A stretch of DNA of 64,000 bases from Dipylidium caninum (Eukaryota; Platyhelminthes; Cestoda; Cyclophyllidea; Dipylidiidae), in assembly GCA_017562135.1 (NCBI GenBank), contig QEYB01000180.1, positions 806,001 to 870,000 on the forward strand, given 5' to 3'. Positions 24,372-36,396 of the stretch are shown piece after piece. The notes beneath the pieces are model-generated. The model saw only the letters and a list, made by a program, of their open reading frames with translations. It was not told the origin of the DNA and did no database searches. The first letter of the stretch is position 1. Every line of letters starts with the position of its first letter. Made by a program: the position numbers and the translations under genes.

Positions 24372-25180
24372 TCTATCTCGATCGTTGTCCTACGATAACA
24401 TTAAGACGGAAGTTGTGTGTTTGTTAGAGACGGGCCCTTTTTATCACAATTATTTTGTACATCATAATCAGCTGAACAATGGGAAGCTGAGTTTGTTCTT
24501 GACACATTTTTAGGTGAGGTGTACCACTGTTAGAATGGGTATAAAAAGTATTGGATTTTAGTATTATCAGTTCTCGCCGCTTGAATGGTTTAAATTGAGT
24601 GGCGTTAGTGGTTGGGGTGTCTCCGTTTTTAGAGCTTTTGGAAGTGGTGTGGGAATGTTGGTGGTCTATGGGAGGCGGTTTGGACAGCGATATAGCTAGT
24701 GTCGTTGACGGAGTGGGGTTTGTGGTCGCTATCGTAGATATGGCAAGTGTATGCGAGTTGAAATTGCGTGTATTCTTGATGCATTTTCCCGGGCTTCCGT
24801 AAAAATAGTTGACAAACGAGTTTTCACGCTAAATAATTTCATTTTCGTCTCGGCACCTACTAATATTAGTTGGCACACTTCGAAGAAGTAGAAATACTAT
24901 TATTACATGGTATCTTTTGATATACTTGGCGCGATGTGCGAATCCTGCACCATTGTGGTCGAGCTTTATAAACGACGGCATTTTAACATTCTTCGGTGTT
25001 ACTCCGCTATCGAGGTTTCTCGTCAAATTTATATAGCCTACTGTATGAATTTACAAGATATGCTTTTTGAAGAAATCAAGCTGTAACTGCATTGCTAAAG
25101 ACATCGAATTCCGCATGACAGCCGCGGTCGTTTCCCCTGATGCTGTGTAATTGAAAGTCATTGGTGTTTGCATTGACTAG
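24372..25180. other. Spacer holding the missing CRK first exon and promoter
   Basis: Between the TGA of the upstream plus-strand gene and the first clear CRK exon. CRK needs a short 5' exon ending in phase 2 (the SH2 exon begins with one leftover base), but no convincing ATG exon could be chosen. The short stretch around 24660-24760 with an ATG and GT sites is one candidate. Nothing else was seen. Confidence 0.4.
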
Positions 25181-26363
25181 GTGGTACTTTGGAGAAATTA
25201 GTCGCGAAAAGACAAATGAAATCCTCCTTAACCAGGGGGTTGGCACATTTTTGATTCGCGACTCTTCCACCACATCTGGCTATGTTTTATCCGTCAAGTG
25301 AGCGCCCCATTCATAAACGATTTTAAGTAGGGAGGTCACAAAAGTGGTTCGGTACTTGATTCACTACTCTAAAGACACGAGTGAATTCACTTTCGGCAAC
25401 TTAAAATTTGAGTCACTTGAATCTGTCCTCGACTACTATTCCCAAGGCCGGTCCTCCTCTTGCTTTTTGGTAAAGCCAGCCCCAAAGGAACGAATGCTCG
25501 CCCTATTCGATTTTGCAGGGGTTAAGGACGAAGATTTGCCTCTTTCTAAAGGTGATATGGTGACATTTATTGTACAGAAAGGCGGTTGGGTTTTGTGTTC
25601 TCTCAACAATGGTCGCAGGGGATGGGTACCTGCCAACCATCTAGCTCCGGTTTGCTTGTTACTGATTCTATATACATGTCTATTTATGGATATCCGTTGC
25701 CGTATTCGATGCATTACCTATTCGTTCCTCTAAATTGCCGCATAATTTGCTTTACATGGTATTCTTTAATGCGTTTCTTCCACTTATACTCATCATTCGT
25801 TGTGTTGGTCGCTTTTTACCTTATCCGATGCTATATGCACATTTGTCTTAGCGTAGATACCGAGCCATCTCAGCGAGAAATCCTGTAAACTATGTAGTGT
25901 ATGGTATTTGCCAAATTTTAAATCATCGTCCTTTTAGTACAAAGCCGAACTACTGATAAGCCTCAAATTTAACAAGCAAGATTTGAGTTCTCTGTCCTAT
26001 TGCACTCTTTGTGGTATTATTGGAGCCCCTGTTGATGCCAAAGTTGTTCGTTTTCGGCAACCATCCATTTTTCAATCCAATCATTTGGAGATTCGGGTTC
26101 GTTTTCTACATGAATAGAGCTTCATGCCAAATAGTGAGGTATAAAATCTTACCTTAAAGCTTCATTAAAATAAGGACAGTGGGAAACCAACTTTAGCAAG
26201 TATTTCCCTTTTGGACACTCACTGACTTTCACTTTAACTACAGGAAGGCGACGCAGTTCGTGTAGAACGTGTGCATAATGATGGAAATTGCGAAATTTGG
26301 CATGAAAGACTGCAATGTCGCGGTCTTGCTCCCATCAACTACCTTCATTTCGAAGCGGTTTAA
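25181..26363 (+). CDS. CRK/CRKL-type adaptor (SH2-SH3-SH3)
   Basis: Exons 25181-25297, 25331-25649, 25938-26096 and 26244-26363 join in phase, with TAA at 26361-26363; the first intron is only 33 bp. The SH2 domain starts WYFGEISREKTNEILL and has the phosphotyrosine-binding FLIRDSSTTSGYVLSVK strand (human CRK FLVRDSSTSPGDYVLSV), then RYLIHYS and VLDYY. The first SH3 reads ALFDFAGVKDEDLPLSKGDMV...WVLCSLNNGRRGWVPANHL, with the ALYDF, E/D-rich RT loop, WW-position W and P.NY-like positions. The C-terminal SH3-like domain (VDAKVVRFRQP...EGDAVRVERV...GLAPINYLHF) matches the atypical CRK C-SH3. CRK links tyrosine-phosphorylated scaffolds to DOCK and C3G. The start exon is missing. Confidence 0.93.
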
Positions 26364-26432
26364 TTTGTTGCATCTCAACTGTTGTATACTTTCGCAAAAC
26401 TATCGCTACTGTTTTGCCTCTACATATTCTTA

Positions 26433-26438
26433 AATAAA
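26433..26438 (+). promoter_or_regulatory. Polyadenylation signal AATAAA after CRK
   Basis: A canonical hexamer lies 70 bp after the CRK stop codon, in an AT-rich 3' region, well before the next gene starts at 26753. The position fits the usual signal for the CRK transcript. Confidence 0.55.
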
Positions 26439-26752
26439 TATGTATATTGCTATTCGTGCCCGAGTGTTTTATTGCCGCGATGAAATATAAGTGACCTATT
26501 TCCAATTTGAGAATAGTTTTGTCGTTAAAGCCTTTTGTTTGATTTGGCTATAGTCTGTTTGGTTCTTTTTCATCCCTCTTGTATTTTCCGTTGTTGATTG
26601 TTTCACATCTTCAATTTGTGCTACAATCTCTGCCTTTGGGGTAGGAATTTCCTTTCGACTAAGATGTTTTGATACTCGATGTGTAAAATATATACCCAGA
26701 GTTAGATTAGGGAAAAGCAATGTTCTGGTGTTTGATTTTCTCTCTAGTTGAT

Positions 26753-28146
26753 ATGTCGGCTTTACCGCGATTGGGCAAGCTCGTAGCTTCGCGCACTGCT
26801 CTTTTCGTCTGTGATATACAGGAGAAATTTAGGTCTACCATTTCACATTTCAATGCCATCACAATTACATCTGGGCGTCTTATTGCCGCCGCAAAAATGC
26901 TTCAAGTGCCCATAGTCGTGACTGAGATGTATCCCAAAGGTAGGTCTTACTGTATGCTCCTTATTACCTTCCAATAACCCAGCCAGTTGATGCACAAGTT
27001 TTATATCTTAGTTTCAGTAGTCTTTTTTTAGTTGGGTTTGGCTTATATCTCAGGTCTTCAACATGACTAGGTGGCAGAATTGATTAGATCTGAGGTTAGT
27101 TTTTATTAGTCTCTTGAGACTGCTGATCATTAAATTGGAGTATCATGTTGTAATATTTTTCTGTACGAATAATTCCTATTACTATTGGATTGATGGCAGT
27201 ATTTGGCGGTGACGATGTTGGGTCTCATGTCGTCTTCAGCCCGACTGATTTTTGGCTTTTCAATGTTATTAGATGTGAACATCTGAATATTAAATTATTA
27301 GACATGAATTCTAAATTCGCACGCCCGGACCTTCTTGTATCTTTCAAAGGAAGACCTGTTTGATCGATAATAAGAGCAGTTGAGATGATGATGATTCCAT
27401 AGCGAATTCGTGCCGCAACAACTTTTATGAATAATTTCTTGTCTCACGCCCCTTAGCATTGTGTCAGACCTTTAGCTCATATGCTTTTTCCTTTTAGGAC
27501 TTGGTCAAACCGTTGAAGACTTGGGCGACCTTTCGGGCATTCCGGTCATTCCCAAGTTATCCTTTTCAATGATTACGAAAGAACTGGAGTCTGTGATAGA
27601 TTTGAACAAAGATATCAGTTCAGTAATTCTCTGTGGTATTGAAACACATGTCTGCGTTCAGTTTACTGCACTCGACCTATTGGAGCGTGGGATTGACGTT
27701 CACTGTGTGGCAGATGCGGTCTCCTCCCGCTCCGCAGTGGACAGAATGTTTGCTCTAGAACGTATGCGACAATCCGGTGTCTTTATAACGACTAGCGAGT
27801 CAATCATCTTGGGTCTTATGGGTGGATCTCAACACCCACTTTTTAAAGACGTGCAGAAACTCATTATCCCCAAGGCACCCGATAGTGGTCTACTTTCATT
27901 TAACCATGAAGAATGTAAGTTGTGATTTTAAGATATCGGACAAAGTTCGGTCTTGCGTGTAACTTTAATAGTCTTTGTAGAATACAAAATTTTCTTAATG
28001 CTTTGAGCTTCGGGGTGGTTCTCTTTGAATTATTCTGTCTTTTTGGCGGTTGTTTCAACATTTGTCCTCTATTATCTAGACTTCCTCTAACGTAAAGTTT
28101 TGCAGCCCTTCCAACAGTCACACCTCGTACTCGGTATTTAGCATAG
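26753..28146 (+). CDS. Isochorismatase domain-containing protein (ISOC1/ISOC2-like)
   Basis: Exons 26753-26939, 27498-27914 and 28106-28146 give 214 residues (human ISOC2: 205). The cysteine-hydrolase fold is seen from LFVCDIQEKFRSTI (catalytic Asp as in human CDMQEKFR), then MLQVPIVVTEMYPKGLGQTV (lysine region), VILCGIETHVCVQFTALDLL, with the nucleophile-position Cys in the THVC context (human ISOC2 has AQAC), and the DAVSSRSAVDRMFALERMRQSG block. ISOC proteins have no firmly known substrate. The start ATG follows TTTTCTCTCTAG, which could be a spliced-leader acceptor. If the perfect GTAAGT at 27915 is not used, the frame stops at 27925 after ..EECKL, giving 204 residues. Confidence 0.9.
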
Positions 28147-28379
28147 GTAGCTTGATCTGATCATGTGAGTTGATATTTCAAGATTAATCTTAGATTTGTT
28201 TTGTAGTAAAGGGGGAAAGATGGGTTTAGTGTTAGGTTTTGCAGGGTAGTATTCAAATCGTTTGTGGCCCGCTGAAGTTAGGTCTACCAACGTAGAGGGG
28301 GGAAAGTCTTCATCCTTTTTTTGTCAATTGGGACTTAATGTCTCTCGTGTTCATGTATATATTGTACTGAAGATTACGA

Positions 28380-28385
28380 AATAAA
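28380..28385 (+). promoter_or_regulatory. Polyadenylation signal AATAAA after the ISOC gene
   Basis: The hexamer lies about 235 bp after the inferred ISOC stop at 28146 and before the converging mucin-like gene, which ends at 28803 on the other strand. It is the best candidate 3' end for the ISOC mRNA. Confidence 0.4.
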
Positions 28386-28802
28386 GCCTTTCATCCCATA
28401 TTCACGGTGATACCAATTTTGTGCGTTCAACATTTCCATAGGTCGATTAAACCTCTCTGCTCGAAGACTGTTTATGGGAATATTCGCGTTTAAATACACT
28501 ATATATTGTTCTGGTGTTAAACTATATAGGCGAGTTGGCTTCTGTATTTGTGGTCACAGGAAAAAATCATTGGATTAAGGATCATCCTCCTAGGTGTCAA
28601 GTAGTAAGCTAGAAAAATTTATATTAATTAGGCTTTCCTGGCGTGAAGTTTTCAGATGGAAAAAGAAGAAGGAAGGTGTTTGTGTTGATGGAAAAGTGTA
28701 CAACATGGAGAACACATTAACTTAAGCGCATGTGGAAGTTGAGCCAATGCATTCGTCACTTACTGGTCAGCATGGAAAAGAAAACCGCCGTTTAGGTCTC
28801 GT

Positions 28803-31767
28803 CTATGAAATACCACGCGTTGAGGCGTTGTCTCTCGTGCTCCTCTCCGACTCCATGTTATTTTTGTCGGGTGTGTCAGAAACACCGCGACCGAGCTCTG
28901 TCAGAATGGCGGTATCCGCCTCTTCGCTGTCAGACTGATCAGAGAGTGAGATTATCTTAAGTGCACGCACTGCACCCGCGGTGTGCCGCATCGAGGGGTC
29001 GCCATGGATCATACAGAGGCGGTTCGCTGTCCCGAACAAGTTTATTCGCTTGCATCCACATCGGAAACTGGGGGTTGCTAGTTGTGGCGAAGATGAAAGC
29101 GGTTGAGTTAATGGTGCTTCTGAAGCATTAGAAGGCACCACACTGCCGGACTGTGTGGTCATCCAGGCTTGAGATGATCTTCTCTTGTTCCAACTGTCTG
29201 CAAGCTCCGTTGCTAAACCTCGCTCCACGCGAATTAAGCTTATTTTTGGCCCTCGTCTCTCCCCGTTCCTTACAGTGCATCCATCCAGCCATCACAGATA
29301 TGGCAAGAATGCAAAGGAGTATCAGGAGAAATATAATAATCAAACCCATGGAGATGGCAGTGACCGCCGTCATCCCATCCAAATCCGTATCACTTAGAGA
29401 CTGTGAACTTTGACTTGTCGGTGCTTTTCTTGAATCTGAGGGCTCGCTTTCTCCTCGTCCGGTAGTTTGTGAGAAGGAGGACTTTCGCTGTTCTCTTGTT
29501 TCATTATTCAATTCAACCGGAGTTGAACCACTAAAGGCCTTGACCTCATCTCTTAAAGTTGTCGAGGATGTCGTTCGAGTTGCTTCAGCTTCTGCCTTTT
29601 TCACTTTTTCATTGTTAAAAAATGTTGTTAATTTCATTGTAGAAGAGTGTTGTATAGTGTAAACTTCTTCATTTGAGTACAACGAATCGGTAAACAAGAC
29701 ATTGGGAGACACTATGCTGCCTCCTTCACTTATAACTTCATCCTTCTCGCCTTTAATAGTGCCTAATTGTAATTTTGAAGAAGAATCCGAACTTCTGTTA
29801 ATTTCCTCAAAGTAGTTTATGAAAGAAGTAGTAGAGGTGTATTCCGATAACATTTTTCCTTCTGACGCGTCTTTATCCGAGTAATTATAAGAGAGCTCAT
29901 ATTTCACAGAAGACGCATCAACGTCTTCATCTACATGGGTCGAGAGAAAGTCCACAATCGGTGCTATTTCGTTTTCCCCTGTTTCATACTCACCAGCGGT
30001 CGATGTGGGTGTGCTGGTATCTCCCGCTGTCAGTGGGGCAATTCGATGTGTGCTCTTCGTTGGGGAGTGTGTTGGTCTTGTATTCGTTGAAGTATACTCA
30101 GTTTGAGGATCTGCTATCGTATTCGGAGTACCAGAACCACTCGAGAAGATTGAGGGGAATGCTACGGATGAAATTCCATAAGTTATCTCCGGGACGATTT
30201 TCAGACCTTCGGTAACAGATAAAGCTATATTTTCTGTTGTGTCACCGTTTGATAAGAATGAATCATTACCTGAAAACTCTGTGCTACTATTTTGGGTTGA
30301 CTCAGAACTGATGTCCACCTTTGAGGAACTCTCGACTGCTGTATAATCTGTGCTTCCATTCCCATTAATATTGCTGAAGCCGTCTCTATCGTTTGAAACT
30401 AATTGTCGCCTTGTTGGATTTGTTGTCGAACCTATTGCCTCCTCGGCGTTAATGAAATCCACCTTGGTATCGCCCGCAAGCATGGATTTCGGCAATGTAT
30501 GACCAATTATCGTCTCATCCGTAGTCGGAAAAGACTTTCTTACAGGAGTAATCATTTCAGAAAGACCTGGTCTTGAACTGTCTGTCATTAAATTATTCCC
30601 ATTTCCTATATTGACTTGTGTCGTTGTTTCGGCTGATTGCTCATCCGCTTTCAAAGGAGTGGTGATATTTGACGCATCTTCTTTGGGTGTATCTAGAAGT
30701 GTCACTCCCTCAATCACCTGAATGTCCTCCCGCCAAGACTTACATCCTGCGTTTAAATCGCATAGTGACGCTTGACTCTGGCCTTCAGACGTCGCCTCTT
30801 CGTGTTTAACCGTACTTTCGATTTCGGCTCCAGTAGAATAATCTGCTGTGACAACGTCTGAGAGAGTTGACCTCGTCAGGGGAGGTGGAAATGTCGACTT
30901 GGCATACACAATGACTGGATATGCGGCTACGACATCGTAGCGCACTGTTTCCTCGTCGGAATTGGGCATTCCACGTGTCGATGCAGTCGAGGAAACACTT
31001 GTACTTATGGATTCCTCCGCCGCAGTAACGGCCAACACGGTAGATTCTCTGGTCACATCATTTAAATCAACAAGGGAATCGTGATTATTTGCCATATTTG
31101 AAGGAGTAAATGCCATTTCTTGCAAAGTAACATCTTGAGTTTGTCCTGTATCAGACAGTTCAGGCAAATCCGATGTGTGCGCGGCTGGGGTATTGCAGTT
31201 GGTAAACACACTTATTGAATCTTCTGAGCTAGTTGGGGCGGCGAAGGAAAACTCGCCATCTGATTGAATAACCCTATGCAAATTTGCATTTGAAAGGGGC
31301 GTTGTGGCTACATCTCTAACGCTTGGACTAGTTTCTTCTAACATTCTCGAGGTTGAGTCCGGTGGGTGGGTGGTTGAAGGGCTTTCTGTTAGATAAGAAT
31401 GAATTTCGGTCAAAGGCACAACCTTCATGGAAAATTCTCCACCATTTAGCCTCACTAGAGGCGAGGTTGACGATGTTAAGAGCGAACTGTCGCCATCAGT
31501 TGTCAATTGTCTTATTGCACTATGAGCATAAGGAACAAAAGTGGTTGTCGAAGCCTTGTTGGTTTCGCTGGTGGTGTCTGATACTGAGAAGATTGTTGGC
31601 AAAATTGAAGAGGTAAACTGAGTGTCAAAAGTGGTTGTGTCCTTGATTTGTGAAAAAATATCCGTGGTTTTGGACGCCTCACTTTCCGGAGCGAGTGCAT
31701 TGCTGCAAGATACCATCTGATAAAGCAGTAGAATAAGGAAATCGCCCAACAACAAGCCCATCTTCAT
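28803..31767 (-). CDS. Mucin-like single-pass membrane protein
   Basis: From ATG 31767 the frame runs uninterrupted to 29128 (879 residues). Layout: signal peptide (MKMGLLLGDFLILLLYQMVSCS), an ectodomain of about 780 residues very rich in Ser/Thr with few Cys (only three in the mature ectodomain: FTNC, SLC, AGC) and several N-x-S/T sites, then one transmembrane helix (MGLIIIFLLILLCILAISVMA) and a cytoplasmic tail. No family was recognised; composition suggests a heavily O-glycosylated surface or tegument protein. A GTAAGG donor just after the helix (exon end 29274) and a TTTAG acceptor (exon start 29212) would remove 61 bp. That switches to a second frame open to 28803, giving a tail of about 135 residues and about 967 residues in total. 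Confidence 0.82.
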
Positions 31768-34700
31768 GCGAAGTAAATGAGGTGGGTAAAGATTCGTCCG
31801 GACCTACCCGGATGACCCCGAGCTGCCATTGGACACTGCCAGGTTGTGGCCACACTAACGTATGCCTGCATCTATAATGAGAAGGAACACTTATGCAAAA
31901 CCGATCGTGAGCTAGCAACGACTAGAAATGCACTGGTTGACACTTGTGTCTTTTCGGACCACGTCATCAGCGATATCGGCCAGGCTTTGCACACCAAAAG
32001 AAAATACCTTGGGTTATAATGAAGACTATCTTATGCGGCATATCATGAGTCCGCCTCACCGCGATTCCTTCGGACTATTGCCATATATTAAACGAATAGG
32101 AAGACAGCTCTTAATAGTAGTTAATAACTGATACGAGTGCGCCACAAACACCCCAACCAGAGATTTCAAAGAGTAGATTTTCACTTTCAGATTGCAACAA
32201 ATCCCAAACATCACTCTGGTTTATGCTAATATAAGAGCATAAAAGGTAAATTTGCATCGCGTGGGCATGTGGTGGAAATTATGAATTTTACAATCTTCAC
32301 GAATTTTCAATTCAGGGGAGATGATTTGTCACTCATTTGCCATCATGTGGAATGCGTATGAAAAAACATCTCTACATTCATAACAGTCGAGTGTTTAAAA
32401 AGACATTAAGACAAATATCCTGTCTCTGACCAACCTATATGTAGGATGTTCGTGCAGTCAGATAACTTCGTGAACAAGCTCCTCAAACCTATTATTTTCT
32501 AAGATATCCAGTAATTTTTAGTCGTAAATCTCATTAGCAATTTACGTCGCCTTGTTTAGACCAAGTGACATGCAGTCATTGAATTACTTCTCAAAATTTA
32601 TTCTGTTACGACGAAATCTCGCGCCCCCAACGAAACGCCCGTGTGTGTCAGTTACGAACAACAGAATAACTAGACCGACACAGCGGGCAAAACGTGTAAT
32701 GCGCAGCCTCACTGTTTCCCTGGTTATTAGGTGGTTGTTTGGCCGAATAGATTGCATGTGTATTTATCGTTCACACGGCAACAAGCCGAGGGTGACCGAC
32801 CATTTGCCCAAGTGCCTTGCTGCCAGCGCAGATTGCATAGTTGCAGTGTCACAACCACACTTAATTATGCAACTAGAGCCTGTCACTTACTTGAAAGGCC
32901 TTGTGTAATTAAATGACCTGTATAGCATTGTTACATTGTCTAAAGTACGGTATAGTATAGGCCCTGCCTCCAACCGTACATGAGCATTTAATGCTTCGGC
33001 CAAATAGGAAATAATCTAAAATCTTTTTAACAAAGGACACGTGGGATTGAAATGGCGTCAAATCATGCACTCGAAGAAGGGTGAAAAAGGTAAGTGGCGT
33101 CCGAGTCTGATCGAGATCCCAAGTCGTGGAGTCTGACTTTCTTTTAAATACGCCAAGTATCCCTCAAAGTTACTGAACCCCCAAACCAAACAAAGCAATT
33201 AGTAATTAACTAATCTTTCTTTATAACCACAAACACAAATAAAATAGGCCAGCAGGTTTATTAATTTTTCTCATTTCTTATTGGAAGAAACACTTGAATT
33301 GTATATCATCGGGATCTGCGTGCCTGCCAAATACAAATGGCGATGATAAAATGTGAAAGAATGATTAAACACGATGAAATCTGCAAACAAAATCACCGCA
33401 TAGATAATCACTTTGACGTAGGTTTTCCAAACAGAACAACCAGCAGATTTCAAAGCCTTTTTCAGAGTAGTATAGCTAAATAAAACGGCAAGAAGGCCTA
33501 TAATTACTGTGAGGAGCGCGAACTCTGCTAAGACGGCATAAATTTAATTCAAGCCTACTCGAACCCACGATATGGCTTACGAAAGGAGCCTCATCCACAA
33601 GACCGTGTAGACGTTACATAATCCGCTCATCTGCATGTCAATGAAAACCACATTGTTCGGAATATGTGCTACGAGGAGGGATGATAGAATGGCTGATGAG
33701 TGGATTAACTATGATTGCTTGTTATTGCTCTCCTATTGTATCACTTAGATAACGATGAAATTCACTGACTATACGCAAACCCGATGTATGTGAGGGCTGC
33801 GAAGTATGACAGTCACTTTACTTTTCAATAAGCACTTGTTAATGCAAATAAAAAATCCAGACGATTGTCGATAACGAATTTTCCTTAAAAATCCATATAT
33901 ATATTTTTCCGGAGAAAGTAAATATTAAACACTACAAAATGGTCACAAATTAACAGAATAAACACTGTCAAATTTTTGCAAATTTGGGGGAAACCTTGTG
34001 CACAATGGAGCGAAACATCAACTGGAATAATTTGTTTTTGTCACTGCCGAAGGATTGAACAATCAATTGAGTCCCCTCACTTCTTGTTTCCTTCACGGTC
34101 TGTTCCATAATAAGAGGTTAATAACGTGCTTTCGTGTACACCACAGTCATCAATGGCGTAAACGACGCAATGAGCCTTACCCGTTGCAAAGTCGCCATCA
34201 ATTTGCCTCCTCTCTTCAACAAAACACGTCGAAATTAGCGAGGGATATGGCCGATCGAACACAGATGTTTACGGAAATCGTGCCGAGTCGTTGTTAGTAA
34301 GCGAACGAATTCACACTACATAAGGGGATAGATAAGCTTTCGTGCTATTCTTTGGACAAGAACAGCACAAGTTTCCGGCATTTACACAAAATTAGGCGAC
34401 GCTCGCAAGCCCTATATTTATGAGGCAATGTGAGTAGTTGGTCATGAATGCATGACGCGGCTAGCCAATTAAATGCACTTATATGATCTGGAATTGCATA
34501 GATACAAGAGCAATGAAAAAGTATATACTGTGAATTTACGTTCGGAATTTTGCACAACATGCCTCAACATGCACTGTCACATCTACAACTCAATGAAACC
34601 CTTTAAAAAATTAAGATTACTTTAAATAAAGTGAATTAACCTGGAACTTCGGCATTTATTGCTTTCTTAATGCTACATCAAACTGAGCTTACCACTCCCG

Positions 34701-34998
34701 TTCGGATCAGTTTATTGCCAAGGTCACACTTTTCTTTCCCATTCCCGCTGTACAGTTTTAGGTAATGTTACAAGTTATTTCGTGCTAGTTGCACTCATCG
34801 CAGAGTATAATCGCAACTAACCCGCACACCGCGTCAATTTCTGTTATTATTGCGCCCGAAACCGCCGGCTTAAAACATATTTATTTTGGCGCATTCCGTT
34901 GGTGAGACCTGGCGCCATGGCATGTTACCTTAGCCAGTGATCAACGGACCATTGCCTGCTTTCGTCAGCTCTCTTGTTTTTTTATCACAGGTCGTTCC
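31768..34998. other. 3.2-kb intergenic region, divergent promoters
   Basis: This lies between the 5' ends of the mucin-like gene (minus) and RRP7 (plus), so both promoters should be here. The open frames of 60-118 codons on both strands (for example 32552-32908 plus) lack splice continuity and recognisable motifs and were not called. No tRNA or repeat was found. Confidence 0.5.
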
Positions 34999-36024
34999 AT
35001 GGCAGAATTTCCCCTGAGAATTGGTGGTTTCACGGGCAAGTCATTATTCTCTAATCTTCCTTCGCTTATGACAATTTATTCACAACGCTTTTTTACTGCC
35101 GCGTTGCGGACCTTACCCTGGTTTTATCCTAAAACTCCCACTAAATACGCCGCATACTCGTAATATGTACTTATCACAGTCCCTATAACTTTCGGTCTAT
35201 TTACGCACTCTATTTTAATTTCTCATGTTTGCCTTTTTGATCCTTTCGCAGTTATTAACGTATCTTTTGATACTGCCACTCGCCACCGATTCTACGCTGT
35301 CTCACGTTCCGCTACAGATGTCACTGTGTACAACATCCCTCCATTCTTCGACAAATCGTCAATTTGTACGTTCTTTGCCTATTTCGGCCCAGTGACACAC
35401 CTACTCTACGACCAAGTATGTTTGGCTACTCATTTAAGACAGTACTTCCATACCCATAAGATGCTTCTCCCCTATTTAACTCACGCGGTAGCCCCTCGCC
35501 GACACACCTCGTCACTGATTACACTCTCCCTAGCTATATTTTACGCTTTAACCCTGCATTCCCTTTATTTTTGATGTTCCATCATTCCCCTCGAAGGAAC
35601 ATTGCTTCGCGCAAGTCTCATATCAACTCAAGAAATCTGCGGATACTCTCATCTCTTCTCCAATGACTGTTTCTTACGCTCTTCATCTACCCAAGGCCGC
35701 ATTTAACCGTACGTCCATGAATTACGCAGTATATGATGTGCGTTGATTTACGCTTTGGGCCCTCACGACCACGCAACTGGCAACAGTTGTAGCATTTACT
35801 TACCCACTCGATAAGGGCATTAAGAACCTTTTCCTACTAATGAATTTTTAGAGATTATTGCTGACAGTAAAACGTCATGGCTGAAGGACTCAGAGTCCCT
35901 ACGAAATGAATCCGAAGAATTTCTGCAGCAATATTTCAGTAGAAGACTTCGTAAATCTGAGAGTTCCGATGAAGAATCGGGCGAATGGACCGTCGTAAAG
36001 CCAAAGAAACGGCGCCCTCGATGA
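34999..36024 (+). CDS. RRP7A: Ribosomal RNA-processing protein 7 (RRP7A-like)
   Basis: Exons 34999-35035, 35252-35415, 35597-35708 and 35852-36024 join in phase to give 161 residues. RRP7 is a nucleolar component of the UTP-C/CURI branch of the small-subunit processome. Seen: MAEFPLRIGGF, then a degenerate RNA-recognition motif beginning DVTVYNIPPFFDKSSICTFF (human TLFVLNVPPYCTEESLSRLL), HCFAQVSYQLKKSADTLI as the next RRM strand/helix, then FLQQYFSRRLRKSESSDEESGEWTVVKPKKRRPR, matching the human DEEGWVKVTRRGRRP box. The human protein (280 residues) continues with a long basic RRP7 helix absent here. The first intron uses a GC donor (ACGG|GCAAGT) with a normal TTTCGCAG acceptor. It is tail to tail with SSR2. 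Confidence 0.82.
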
Positions 36025-36396
36025 ACAGTCGACTTCGCATCCTGAACAATTGATAAGACCTACTGAATTCCTTCAAATTTTGTTAGAAAACTGAACAGTG
36101 TGCGTTACGTAGTCCCTGGGAAAATATACTCATGTCGCAGACCTACATCATCTCTAGCTTTATGCTCATCATAAGTGGATTTATCTAAATTAGAGAGAAG
36201 AGCATTGGCCTCGTTCAGGAGAAAATCAAAGAAGAGAATTAGAGTGCAACCATCCGCAATCAATGGAATGCAGAATTGGTACTAACGCCTACCCCTGGCC
36301 TGTAGAATAATCATGCGGGAAAGGCACCAGAAGGGAATATTTAATCCAGCTAAATGTGTTATGAAAGTCAGGCGATAACGAGACCGGATTAAATAA

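Noticed and set aside
29153..31700. Several plus-strand open frames opposite the mucin-like gene
   Set aside because: They are shadows of the long Ser/Thr-rich minus-strand frame, with no start context, splice signals or domain.
32552..32908. 118-codon plus-strand frame
   Set aside because: It starts at a non-ATG codon, has irregular composition, shows no family and has no splice partner.
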